Shown: positions 27,643 to 35,772 of the stretch, piece by piece | Position numbering within the stretch: position 1 is the first letter of the stretch | How the letters are laid out: each line of letters begins with the position of its first letter | NCBI RefSeq assembly: GCF_023646285.1 | Contig: NZ_JAMOKX010000002.1 | Coordinates: 62,001-126,000, forward strand | Direction: 5' to 3' | From: Helicobacter colisuis | GTDB lineage: Bacteria > Campylobacterota > Campylobacteria > Campylobacterales > Helicobacteraceae | DNA: 64,000 bases | Made by a program: the position numbers and the translations under genes | The notes under the pieces: model-generated | What the model saw: the letters and a program-made list of their open reading frames with translations, nothing else | Database searches by the model: none | What the model was told of the DNA's origin: nothing

Positions 27643-29468
27643 CCCTTTAGACCAAGTAGAGTATTGAGCATTTCATCGATGGTTGAAACCATTTTGGCAT
27701 TGGCGCTATAACCGCTTTGGTATTTGATTAGATTAATGAGTTCATCATCTACAGAAACTTCAGAAATCGCTTTGTATTCTTGTTTGACAGAAATATAAAC
27801 AGCTTCTTTGGTTTCTAGTGTGATTTGTGTGCTTTCAGTTTGAGAAGAAACCCTTCCAGCAATATAGCGAAAATATCCACTAATAGTCTCACTTTGTTGT
27901 GTTCCATCTTGACTTGTAAAAGTGATTTTGTCATATTGGAGCTGTTGCATGAGGTTAGCAATTTCAAAGTTTCCATCAACAGGCTCTCGATAGGCGCGAA
28001 TTAGTGTTGCATCGCTTTTGTAAGGTTCGGCAAGTTCAATACTATCCGCGCTATTTCCGGCAAAAAATCGGTTGATTCCAAGCGCTCCTGCAAAATTTGT
28101 CCCATCATCTTGAATAGAAATATAAATTTCCTCAGCAGGATTTTTTGAAGTAATGGTAAATGTCTTTGTGTCGTTATTGTAAGTAGCTATAAAGCGATCA
28201 TCAAAGTCATCACTAGCATTTCCATTTTTATTGTCATCAATGTTTGCATTGAGTTGATCTAAAACATCTTGCATGCTTGTAAGATTGTCAATTTCAACAC
28301 TTCTTGAGCCAAGTTCTTCGCCTTTTTTGTTATACATTACTACTTTAAAACTTCCAGAGTTAATGTTATAATCACTAGTAACTAGCGCATCTTGGGAATT
28401 GATATTTAAAGTGTCGCTTTTTGCGCTTAGCTGTGAGCTTTGTGCATAGATATTATTTGTAGCCTCAATAAGTCCATTTGCAAAGGTGTCTAAATCATTG
28501 ATATAAACTTGTAATTTGCCTAAAGTTCCATTGCAATCTAACACATCTTCAGTGCGGATTAAATCAAGTATAGCACCTACTTTTCCTTCATTGATAGCAT
28601 TGGTAAGATTGTATTCTTTATGATCGCTTCTTAGATATTTAATTGTGTAGATTCCGCTTGGATTTTGAGAATTATCAAGAGTGAGTGGATGAAATGAAGT
28701 GCCATCAACAATCGCCTTTCCTCCAATAGTGAGAGTGTAGCCATCATCAAAATCAGCAATATTTTCATTCACACAAGCACTGCCCATAACACCTTGTTTA
28801 AAAACATCACACCCAATGAGATTATTGATTTCAAATTCATATTGATCTCTTAAATCCCTTAAATCATTGGCTTTTTGATTGAGCTCTTTATATTCATATT
28901 CAGCGATTTTCTTATTAAGCTGCGCAATTTGCTCCCCTAGGCGATTAACTTCATCAACTGCCACCTTGAGTTCATTGTTTAAGCTTTTTTGAAGATTTAC
29001 AAGCCTATCTCTTGTGTTAGAGATATTGTTAGCAAGTGTGGATGCTTGTTCAGCAAGGGCAATTTTTTGTGCAGAATCTCCGGATTTGGTCGATAAATCT
29101 TTCCAAGCATTAAAATAGTTTTGCAAGTCATTATAGATGCCCACTCCATCAACTTCGGGATAGTAAGATGAGGCTTCTTTTAAGCCTTCAAAGCTTTTTT
29201 CATAAAAGGTTTTTTCCGCACTTGCTTTTTTGTAGCGAGAAAAAGTGTATTCATCATGGATACGCTCAACGCTTAGGATATTTAATCCTTGTCCGATGAC
29301 ATAATTTGATGAGGTTTGAAGTGGTGTTTGTGCTGAACTTCTAACCACTTGGCGGGAGTAAAATTCATTATTAGCATTTGCAATATTGTTACTCACCGTA
29401 TCTACCATAACTTGATGTCCGGTTAGTCCAGTATAAGGAGTGTTTAAAGAAGAAAGTAATCCGCCCAT
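27639..29468 (-). CDS. flgK: Flagellar hook-associated protein 1
   Basis: FlgK forms the first junction between hook and filament. It has 609 residues, usual for Campylobacterota. The N-terminal rod/hook signature is SSLNTPYTGLTGHQVMVDTVSNNIANAN and the C-terminal helix ends EYKAISEVSVDDELINLIKYQSGYSANAKMVSTIDEMLNTLLGL. The middle part is variable. An AGGAGAG ribosome binding site precedes the ATG. It is the last gene of flgM-flgN-flgK and is secreted by the flagellar type III apparatus with FlgN as probable chaperone. Confidence 0.95.
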   Translation of the reverse strand: MGGLLSSLNTPYTGLTGHQVMVDTVSNNIANANNEFYSRQVVRSSAQTPLQTSSNYVIGQGLNILSVERIHDEYTFSRYKKASAEKTFYEKSFEGLKEASSYYPEVDGVGIYNDLQNYFNAWKDLSTKSGDSAQKIALAEQASTLANNISNTRDRLVNLQKSLNNELKVAVDEVNRLGEQIAQLNKKIAEYEYKELNQKANDLRDLRDQYEFEINNLIGCDVFKQGVMGSACVNENIADFDDGYTLTIGGKAIVDGTSFHPLTLDNSQNPSGIYTIKYLRSDHKEYNLTNAINEGKVGAILDLIRTEDVLDCNGTLGKLQVYINDLDTFANGLIEATNNIYAQSSQLSAKSDTLNINSQDALVTSDYNINSGSFKVVMYNKKGEELGSRSVEIDNLTSMQDVLDQLNANIDDNKNGNASDDFDDRFIATYNNDTKTFTITSKNPAEEIYISIQDDGTNFAGALGINRFFAGNSADSIELAEPYKSDATLIRAYREPVDGNFEIANLMQQLQYDKITFTSQDGTQQSETISGYFRYIAGRVSSQTESTQITLETKEAVYISVKQEYKAISEVSVDDELINLIKYQSGYSANAKMVSTIDEMLNTLLGLKG

Positions 29469-29478
29469 AGCTTCTCTC

Positions 29479-29934
29479 CTAAACTTCAGTTTTTAAGAAA
29501 GAAGAATTGCTTAGAGTGCTTTTGCTATAGCCTTGTTGCTCTACAGGAACAATGTTGCGCAATAGTGAAGTGTAGAATTCAGAAACTGCTAATGACATTT
29601 TTCCAAAGCGATAATTAAGTTTTTTTAATTCTTCAAGTTTATCGTGAAGTTGTGCGGTGAATTCGCTTGCGCCTTCTCCTAAAAGCTTTTGTTTTTCCTC
29701 ATAGCTTAGATCGGCAAGTGTAGCGTTTGGATAGTCTTTTTTTAGTTTTGTTTCAATGCTTTTGGCATAAGCTTCTTTTTTGCGGATAAAGGAACTTGTT
29801 AGCTCTTCTTTTTGTGCGATTCTGGCAAAAATAGGTTCGTTTTTTGCTTCTTTGATATCTGAAATATCTTGTTCTGTAATTGCAATGAGTGCTTTAATGT
29901 CCTCTAATGCATCTTTTAAAAATTGCAAAGACAT
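29479..29934 (-). CDS. flgN: FlgN-like flagellar export chaperone
   Basis: This is a 151-residue, mostly helical, charged protein without membrane segments. Sequence likeness to enterobacterial FlgN is low. The call rests on its helical make-up, size and place between flgM and flgK, the same order as in C. jejuni (flgM, flgN, flgK). FlgN is the export chaperone for FlgK and FlgL. It starts 27 bases after flgM with a GGAG-type site. Confidence 0.75.
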   Translation of the reverse strand: MSLQFLKDALEDIKALIAITEQDISDIKEAKNEPIFARIAQKEELTSSFIRKKEAYAKSIETKLKKDYPNATLADLSYEEKQKLLGEGASEFTAQLHDKLEELKKLNYRFGKMSLAVSEFYTSLLRNIVPVEQQGYSKSTLSNSSFLKTEV

Positions 29935-29961
29935 AGATAACTCCTAAAAGTGAATTATCTA

Positions 29962-30201
29962 CTATCCAAGCAATTCTTGTGCCAATTTCTCTGCACTCTC
30001 CTTTAGATTGATTTGATAATTACCATTTTTAATGGCATTTTTGATTTCTTCTACTCTAGAAGAAGAAGCCTTTTGCGAAGAGGTTTTTTGTCTATCTTCT
30101 ATCTGCTCATTTTTAGCTTGATTAACCGGTGATGTATTTTTATTGTTTATTTGATTAATCGCGCTTGAAAAAGCAGAATTACTCATTAAGTGACTAATCA
30201 T
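29962..30201 (-). CDS. flgM: Anti-sigma-28 factor FlgM
   Basis: This is a 79-residue protein. The C-terminal part, SRVEEIKNAIKNGNYQINLKESAEKLAQELLG, is the FlgM sigma-28-binding helix pattern. The N-terminal half is polar and disordered, as expected for a protein exported through the flagellar channel to release FliA. ATG at 30201 follows an AAGGAAAAAG site; a second ATG is at 30186. It sits behind a good sigma-28 promoter match, so it is probably autoregulated. Confidence 0.85.
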   Translation of the reverse strand: MISHLMSNSAFSSAINQINNKNTSPVNQAKNEQIEDRQKTSSQKASSSRVEEIKNAIKNGNYQINLKESAEKLAQELLG

Positions 30202-30240
30202 TACTTTTTCCTTCTTTTGGTGTAAGTTTTATATCTCAAT

Positions 30241-30267
30241 AAATCGACCATTTTTTCTAAAACTAAA
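30241..30267 (-). promoter_or_regulatory. Sigma-28 (FliA) promoter of flgM-flgN-flgK
   Basis: On the minus strand TTTAGTTT (30267-30260) is followed after exactly 11 bases by GTCGATTT (30248-30241). This matches the FliA consensus TAAAGTTT-N11-GCCGATAA well (-10 core CGAT intact, spacing exact). The -10 end is 40 bases upstream of the flgM ATG. The -35 overlaps the stop codon of the preceding small gene. Confidence 0.7.
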
Positions 30268-30457
30268 GTTTTTTTCTGATATTTTTAGAAATGTCTTGCA
30301 AAAACTTCTCTGTTTCGGTCTTTGGCGGTGCTACATAGTCTTTCATATCATAAAGCGGAATATTTGCTCCCCCAATTTTTATGGTATAAAGTATGACAAA
30401 AAGCATAAAATAAATAAACAACCCAAAGCCAATGGAAGGTATAAACCAATCTTTCAT
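30263..30457 (-). CDS. Small single-pass membrane protein
   Basis: I do not recognise this 64-residue protein. It has one strong membrane helix (about residues 8-28, GFGLFIYFMLFVILYTI) and a basic, hydrophilic C-terminal tail (TEKFLQDISKNIRKKL). An AAGGAAT site lies just before its ATG. It precedes flgM on the same strand and carries the flgM -35 element at its 3' end. A link to flagella is only positional. Confidence 0.6.
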   Translation of the reverse strand: MKDWFIPSIGFGLFIYFMLFVILYTIKIGGANIPLYDMKDYVAPPKTETEKFLQDISKNIRKKL

Positions 30458-30549
30458 TTTATTCCTTTTAGCTTTAAAAGTATAGCAAATTTTCTTATTT
30501 TTTAGATTAAGTTTGGTCTTAATATCTTTAAAAGATTCTTTTATTGTGG

Positions 30550-30555
30550 TATAAT
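30550..30555 (+). promoter_or_regulatory. Extended -10 promoter element for csd3
   Basis: A perfect TATAAT, preceded by TGG (TGN-TATAAT extended -10), lies 48 bases before the csd3 ATG. It is the only good candidate for the long gene run that starts at 30603. Confidence 0.55.
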
Positions 30556-30602
30556 CTAGGACTTTAATATTTTTCTAAAGATTCCACAATAAAAGAGGTC
30601 AT

Positions 30603-31835
30603 ATGCAGCAAGTTAGGATTTTTGTGTTTAGAGTTTTTTTTGTTTTTGGGTGTTTTTTGTCAAGTTTAGTGGCGGCAAATATTCAAGAATCTCAATGGGA
30701 AAATGGGCAGACTCTGCTAACATTTTTTGAAAAAAATTCAATTCCTCTTAAGGTTTATTATGACTTGCCGCGCGAAGATAAAGAATTAGCCGATGAAATT
30801 GTTAGTGGAAATACTTTTTACACCCTTTATGATGAAGAGGGAAAATTACTGCAAGCCTTGATACCTATTAATGAAAACTCTCAACTGCATATTTACAAAG
30901 AAGATGTGACTTATGGAATGCGTGCCATCCCAATTGTTTATTTTGAAAAAGAGCATAATATAGCCCTTTCTGTGGAAAGTTCGCTTTATAATGATATTGT
31001 AAAATACACTGGCGATACCTTTCTTGCTTCAGATTTTATTCAAGCTTACAAAGGAAGTGTGAATTTTAAAAGACAAATCAAAAAAGGTGATAAATTAGCT
31101 ATCATTTATGAGCGAAAATATAGATTAGGAAAGGTTTTTGGTAGTCCTAATATCAAGGCTTCTATTTTAAAAACAAGCAATGAGAAAAAGTATGTTGTTC
31201 GCTTTGATGATGGAAATTTTTATGATTTGGAGGGAAATAATTTAAATAAATATCTTTTTATGATTCCATTGAAATATAAGAGAATCTCCTCCCATTTTTC
31301 AATGGGGAGAAAGCACCCAATTCTTGGCTATAAACGACCGCATTTAGGCACAGATTATGCCGCACCAAGACACACTCCAATCAAAGCAGCCTCTCAAGGC
31401 AAAGTGATTTTTGCAGGAACTAAAGGCGGATATGGTAAAACTGTGATTATTCAACATGAAAATGGCTATCGCACTCTTTATGGACATATGCATAAAATAA
31501 ACAAAGGGATTAGGGCAGGGGTTTATGTTTCTCAAGGCAAACAAATAGGAACCGTTGGGAGCACAGGGCTTAGCACAGGTCCTCATTTGCATTTTGGACT
31601 TTATAAAAATGGCAGTGCTATTAACCCGCAAAAACATTTAAGAATTGCAACTATTAAGCTTAAGGATAAAGAGAAAGAGAAATTTTCTATTCTTGCAAAA
31701 TCATTCCAGAATCAGTTAGAAACTATTTTGGCCAATAATCTTGAAAATGAGCCTTTTAAAAAAATGCAAAATTCCTATATAGTGTATCTTAGCGAGGAAA
31801 TAGGAAATGATGAAGACTCCAAAAGAAATAACTAA
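30603..31835 (+). CDS. csd3: Peptidoglycan DD-endopeptidase/carboxypeptidase, cell shape protein (M23)
   Basis: This 410-residue periplasmic metallopeptidase resembles H. pylori Csd3/HdpA (HP0506) over its whole length, for instance in LLTFFEKNSIPLKVYY, DKELADEIVSGNTFYTL and QALIPI near the N-terminus. The M23 LytM domain has the zinc ligands RPHLGTDYA (around residues 247-254) and GPHLHFG (around 326-332), with YGHMHKINKG between. In H. pylori it trims crosslinks and pentapeptides and sets helical shape. An N-terminal hydrophobic signal segment is present. The 3' end overlaps the Nudix gene by 29 bases. Confidence 0.9.
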   Translation: MQQVRIFVFRVFFVFGCFLSSLVAANIQESQWENGQTLLTFFEKNSIPLKVYYDLPREDKELADEIVSGNTFYTLYDEEGKLLQALIPINENSQLHIYKEDVTYGMRAIPIVYFEKEHNIALSVESSLYNDIVKYTGDTFLASDFIQAYKGSVNFKRQIKKGDKLAIIYERKYRLGKVFGSPNIKASILKTSNEKKYVVRFDDGNFYDLEGNNLNKYLFMIPLKYKRISSHFSMGRKHPILGYKRPHLGTDYAAPRHTPIKAASQGKVIFAGTKGGYGKTVIIQHENGYRTLYGHMHKINKGIRAGVYVSQGKQIGTVGSTGLSTGPHLHFGLYKNGSAINPQKHLRIATIKLKDKEKEKFSILAKSFQNQLETILANNLENEPFKKMQNSYIVYLSEEIGNDEDSKRNN

Positions 31836-32424
31836 TATTCGTTTTTGCGCTTGTGAATCATCGCTTTATATTAAGCCCAAAAGAATGCTCTTTTGTGAAA
31901 ATGGTAGAGAGAGAAGTTGGGATATTATTGAAGCACACGATAGCGTTGCAGTTCTGCTTTATCATAAACAAAAAGATTCTTTTGTGGTGGTTAAGCAATT
32001 TCGCCCCGCAGTTTTTTTGAAAGAACAAGTAAGAGAAAATAGGAATCTAAAGTGTGAGATTGGCTATACCTATGAGTTGTGCGCAGGGATTACAGATAAG
32101 CCAAATAAGACTCTAAAAGAAATTGTGCAAGAAGAAATTTTGGAAGAATGTGGTTATAGTGTTCCATTAGAAAAAATAGAGAAAATTACAGAATTTTATA
32201 GTTCTGTTGGGTTTGCAGGTAGCAAACAAACCTTGTTTTTTGCACAAATAGATGAGGAATTTAGAGTTCATAAGGGAGGGGGGATTGATGATGAGAATAT
32301 TGAAGTTATTTTTGTTCCGCGCACAGAGGCTTATTCCTTTGTATTAGATGAGACTTATCCTAAAACCTCTGGAGTTATGTTTGCCTTTTTGTGGTATTTT
32401 AAGGAAAAAAATAATGAAAGGTGA
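31807..32424 (+). CDS. Nudix hydrolase, UDP-sugar diphosphatase (NUDT14)-like
   Basis: This is a 205-residue Nudix protein. Its Nudix box, GITDKPNKTLKEIVQEEI then LEECGY, is one residue longer than the standard box and has the spacing I recall for human NUDT14 (UDP-glucose pyrophosphatase). The Glu pair that binds metal (LEE) is present, and VAVLLYHKQKDSFVVVKQFRPAV and FYSSVGFAGSKQTLFFAQI fit the same subgroup. Nucleoside diphosphate sugars are the probable substrates. It overlaps csd3 upstream by 29 bases and the coiled-coil gene downstream by 11. Confidence 0.8.
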   Translation: MMKTPKEITNIRFCACESSLYIKPKRMLFCENGRERSWDIIEAHDSVAVLLYHKQKDSFVVVKQFRPAVFLKEQVRENRNLKCEIGYTYELCAGITDKPNKTLKEIVQEEILEECGYSVPLEKIEKITEFYSSVGFAGSKQTLFFAQIDEEFRVHKGGGIDDENIEVIFVPRTEAYSFVLDETYPKTSGVMFAFLWYFKEKNNER

Positions 32425-33031
32425 TTTTGCACTTCAAGAAATCACAAGAAAACTTGATGAAATTAAAGAAGTTTGGCAAATTTATGAGATTTTTGAAAAA
32501 GCAAAAAAAGAATTTAATAAGGAATATGAAACTCTATCAAAAGATAGAGAATCGCTTATTGATAGTTTTAATGAAATTTCTGCAAAAAACGCCCTTTTGC
32601 TTTCTCAAAACCAAGAATTAGAAACTAAAAATAAGCTTTTAGAGCAAGCTTTAACGCAAAAACAAAAAGAACTAGATGAATTAGATTCTAAGAGCGTTTT
32701 AGAGGGGATTTGCTATGATTTTTCAAATCTTGAAGGTTTGTGTGAAAATTTGAAAGAGCATTTAGGAAAAATAGACACTACATTGCCCACAAAGCCAAAT
32801 GCCTTACAAAAGCTAGAAGTCTCTTATCAACAGCATAAAAAGTTGGTTGCCAAACCTGCTAATTCCTATGTAACCTTAGCTGAAGCACAGAGGCTTTATG
32901 AGCGCATAGAAGTGTTTTTGGAGCACTTAAAATCACTAGATTTGGAGATTGCAAAAATGCTTTTGGAAGTGCGAGATTTGAAGAATCAATGTCAGAAGAA
33001 ATACGAAGATTCTTATAACGAAATCCTCTAG
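32414..33031 (+). CDS. Coiled-coil protein of unknown function
   Basis: This is a protein of about 205 residues, nearly all charged helix. Heptad patterns run from about residue 10 to 95 (KLDEIKEVWQIYEIFEKAKK, then Glu/Lys/Leu-rich repeats) and again from about 160 to the end. It has no membrane segment or signal peptide. The frame opens at 32348, but ATG 32414 follows AAGGA at 32401-32405 and reduces the overlap with the Nudix gene to 11 bases. I do not recognise a family. It sits between csd3/Nudix and lpxB. Confidence 0.65.
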   Translation: MKGDFALQEITRKLDEIKEVWQIYEIFEKAKKEFNKEYETLSKDRESLIDSFNEISAKNALLLSQNQELETKNKLLEQALTQKQKELDELDSKSVLEGICYDFSNLEGLCENLKEHLGKIDTTLPTKPNALQKLEVSYQQHKKLVAKPANSYVTLAEAQRLYERIEVFLEHLKSLDLEIAKMLLEVRDLKNQCQKKYEDSYNEIL

Positions 33032-33053
33032 AAGACTTAGAGTAAAATTCAAA

Positions 33054-34181
33054 ATGAAAAAAATCAGAATCTTTGTCTCAGCCTTGGAATATTCAGCTAA
33101 TATTCATCTTTATTATTTATTAAACGCTTTACAAAAAAGAGAAGTAGATTTTGAAATTTGTGGGATTTTTGATACGAAAGTTTTAAAGATAGAGAGCACT
33201 TTTAGTCCTAATGAATTTAGAGTAATGGGATTTGTTGGAGTTTTGGGGTTGATACCCAAGTTTTTTAGGATTAAAAAATCTCTAGTCGCATTAGCAAAAG
33301 AATGTGATTTCGCGCTTTTTATGGATTCTTCATCGTTTAATATACCCTTGCTTAAGTCACTTCATCAAGCTAAAAATAAACCGCATTTGGTCTATTATAT
33401 CTTGCCACAAGTGTGGGCGTGGAAACCTTATAGGGCAAAGATTCTTTCTGTTTTTTGCGATTCATTGTGGGGGATTTTACCATTTGAGGGTCATTATTAT
33501 CCAAAAACTTCAAATTTTTCGTATGTAGGGCATCCTTTATTAGACGAGATACCTTTTTCTTATACAAAGGTTAATTCTAGTAATCTTATAGCTTTTATGC
33601 CTGGGTCAAGAATTTCTGAGATTAAAGCCCTTTTTCCTATTTTTAAAAAGCTTATTAAGCATTTAAAAAAGATTAATAAAAAGGGATTATTGATTGTTCC
33701 AAAGCATTTTAAAAATCGTAATTTATTAGAGATTTATGGGGATTTGGAGGATTTTGAGATTTCTTTTGAGACCTATGAAGGATTAGGGCGTTGTGAGTTT
33801 GCTTTTGTTTGCAGTGGAACAGCAACACTAGAATCTACACTTCTTGGAATTCCTACAATTTTAGTTTATAAGGCAAGGTGGCTTGATTATTGGATTGCAA
33901 AAAGATTGGTAAAGCTTAATTATATTGGATTGGCTAATATTTTTTTAGAATTCCTTGCGTATGGATTACCTAAAAACAATAATAATCCACAAAATTTTCC
34001 TATTCATCCAGAATTTTTACAAGATCAAGTAAAAGTAGAAGCTCTCTTAAAAGCCTTTTATGAATTTGATAATGAGAAATTTTTTGCACAGAAAGAAAAA
34101 TTAATGGAATATTTAAAAAATGGAAGTGCAGAAAATTGTGCAAGAAAAATTGAAAATTTTGTGAAAAATTTACAAAACTAA
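33054..34181 (+). CDS. lpxB: Lipid-A-disaccharide synthase
   Basis: LpxB joins UDP-2,3-diacylglucosamine and lipid X to form the lipid A disaccharide at the inner membrane. It has 375 residues, near the norm. Family features are SALEYSANIHLYYLLNAL at the N-terminus (replacing the usual SGEASGD pattern, as in other Campylobacterota), a YYILPQVWAWKPYRAK segment, the GHPLLDEIPF motif, FMPGSRISEIKALFPIF and the C-terminal FVCSGTATLESTLLGIPTILVYKA. It is followed by greA and dut as in H. pylori (HP0867-HP0865). Confidence 0.93.
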   Translation: MKKIRIFVSALEYSANIHLYYLLNALQKREVDFEICGIFDTKVLKIESTFSPNEFRVMGFVGVLGLIPKFFRIKKSLVALAKECDFALFMDSSSFNIPLLKSLHQAKNKPHLVYYILPQVWAWKPYRAKILSVFCDSLWGILPFEGHYYPKTSNFSYVGHPLLDEIPFSYTKVNSSNLIAFMPGSRISEIKALFPIFKKLIKHLKKINKKGLLIVPKHFKNRNLLEIYGDLEDFEISFETYEGLGRCEFAFVCSGTATLESTLLGIPTILVYKARWLDYWIAKRLVKLNYIGLANIFLEFLAYGLPKNNNNPQNFPIHPEFLQDQVKVEALLKAFYEFDNEKFFAQKEKLMEYLKNGSAENCARKIENFVKNLQN

Positions 34182-34243
34182 AGGGCTTTTTAACTCTCTT
34201 TAGCATAGTATTATAAATTATTTTCAGTATTTTGGAGATTTTT

Positions 34244-34723
34244 GTGCAACCAATGACAGAATATGGCTATAATAAGCTAATTAATGAGTTAAAAAATCTT
34301 AAGGAAGTCGAGCGACCAAACAACATTAAAGAAATTGACACCGCAAGAGAACATGGGGATTTAAAGGAAAATGCCGAATACCACGCCGCAAGAGAAAGGC
34401 AACTCTTTTTAGATGCGCGGATTAATGAATTGACACAGCTTGTCGCAGAGGCTCGTGTGATTGATCCAAGCACTATTGCTCACGATAAAGTAAGCTTTGG
34501 ATCAACTATTACGCTAGAAGATTTGGATAGTGAAGAGCAGTTTTGTTATACAATTGTTGGAGCAACTGAGAGTAATCCAGATAAAGGTTTAATTTCCTAT
34601 CATTCGCCTTTGGCAAAGCAGCTTTTAGGAAAGGTTATTGGCGATGAGGTAACAATTCAACTTCCCAAAGGCAAAGTGGATTATGAAATTTTAGATATTT
34701 GCTATAAAGAAATTCAATTTTAG
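34244..34723 (+). CDS. greA: Transcription elongation factor GreA
   Basis: GreA rescues backtracked RNA polymerase by stimulating transcript cleavage. The protein has about 159 residues: an N-terminal coiled coil with the acidic tip [20 protein letters not shown], then the globular domain ending [15 protein letters not shown]. The frame opens with TTG at 34232, but GTG at 34244, six bases after GGAG (34234-34237), fits better. The ATG at 34253 is a less likely alternative. Confidence 0.95.
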   Translation: MQPMTEYGYNKLINELKNLKEVERPNNIKEIDTAREHGDLKENAEYHAARERQLFLDARINELTQLVAEARVIDPSTIAHDKVSFGSTITLEDLDSEEQFCYTIVGATESNPDKGLISYHSPLAKQLLGKVIGDEVTIQLPKGKVDYEILDICYKEIQF

Positions 34724-34731
34724 GTAGAAAA

Positions 34732-35166
34732 ATGGCAATTTTAAAAATAAGAAAATTAGTCCCAGAGGCGATTTTACCAAAATATCAAACACAAGGTTCT
34801 GCAGGATTTGATTTGTGTGCAGTGCAGTCTGCTACTATTCCTGCTGGCAAATGGGCTTTGATTCCAACAGGCTTAGCTTTTAGCTTTAAAGAGGGTTATG
34901 AGATACAAGTGCGCCCAAGAAGTGGTTTAGCCTTGCAGTATGGGATTACTCTGCTTAATACCCCAGGAACAATTGATAGCGATTACCGCGGAGAAATTAA
35001 AGTGATTATGATGAATCTCGGCAATGAAGACTTTGTGATTAACAAAGGCGATAGAATCGCCCAAGCAGTCTTGTGTAAAGTCAAACAAGCTAAAATCAAA
35101 GAAGTGGAAGTGCTTGATGAGACTAAGCGCGGTGAGGGCGGATTTGGTAGCACGGGTAAATCATAG
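34732..35166 (+). CDS. dut: dUTP diphosphatase
   Basis: This enzyme hydrolyses dUTP to dUMP, keeping uracil out of DNA and feeding dTMP synthesis. It has 144 residues, a trimeric all-beta dUTPase. The five motifs are visible: [42 protein letters not shown] and the C-terminal [10 protein letters not shown]. It lies 8 bases after greA and 15 before the next gene, so it is within one transcript. Confidence 0.96.
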   Translation: MAILKIRKLVPEAILPKYQTQGSAGFDLCAVQSATIPAGKWALIPTGLAFSFKEGYEIQVRPRSGLALQYGITLLNTPGTIDSDYRGEIKVIMMNLGNEDFVINKGDRIAQAVLCKVKQAKIKEVEVLDETKRGEGGFGSTGKS

Positions 35167-35181
35167 GCAAAAGGAGAAGTT

Positions 35182-35772
35182 TTGAGCTTAAAGCAAAATG
35201 TAGATTATATTAAAGAAGAAATCAATAATGATGAAAAAATGCTGGAGAGTTTAATACGATTTGAGGGGTGGTTTAAGCGATATAAGATTCCTTTGGTGAT
35301 AGTTACAGCATTTTTGGTGATATTAGGTGTTGGTTATAGTGTTAATAGATATTATCAGGAGCAACAAAAAGAAAAAAATTCATCACTTTATCAAAAAGCG
35401 CTTTTGGGTGATGAGGTAGCTATTGCTAGTCTTAAAGATTCAAAAAGTTTGCTTTATGATTTGTATCTTTATCAAAAAGCTCTAAAAGAAGAGAATGCAG
35501 CAATGCTCAAAGAACTTGAATCTTCAAAAGATCCTATGATTGCAAGGCTTTCAAAACAGCAAAATATAAGTTTAAAGGAAGATTTAAAAGAGCTTAACTC
35601 TCAAGATTCTAATGAATTAGGCTATCTTGAAGCTGCCTTTTTGGAAATTAAAAAGGGAAACACCAAGGAAGCAAAGGCAATTTTGGCAAAGATTCCTAAT
35701 GATTCGGCTATTAGAGAAATTGCAAACTCTTTAGAACATTTAACCATTAAAGGAATTAATCATGCCAAATAA
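35182..35772 (+). CDS. Single-pass inner membrane protein with TPR-like periplasmic part
   Basis: This 196-residue protein has a cytoplasmic N-terminus of about 36 residues, one membrane helix (about 37-55, IPLVIVTAFLVILGVGYSV) and a helical periplasmic part with TPR-like repeats (LAKIPNDSAIREIANSLEHL). The shape recalls YfgM of E. coli, which partners BamB and chaperones, and the next gene encodes a BamB-sized lipoprotein. This functional parallel is inference. The start is TTG at 35182 after AGGAGAAG. It matches the position of HP0864 in the H. pylori gene order. Confidence 0.65.
   Translation: MSLKQNVDYIKEEINNDEKMLESLIRFEGWFKRYKIPLVIVTAFLVILGVGYSVNRYYQEQQKEKNSSLYQKALLGDEVAIASLKDSKSLLYDLYLYQKALKEENAAMLKELESSKDPMIARLSKQQNISLKEDLKELNSQDSNELGYLEAAFLEIKKGNTKEAKAILAKIPNDSAIREIANSLEHLTIKGINHAK

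Noticed and set aside
34182-34231. CTAAAG/CTTTAG inverted repeat after lpxB as a terminator
   Set aside because: Only six pairs with a long loop and no T run; greA is probably read through from upstream.
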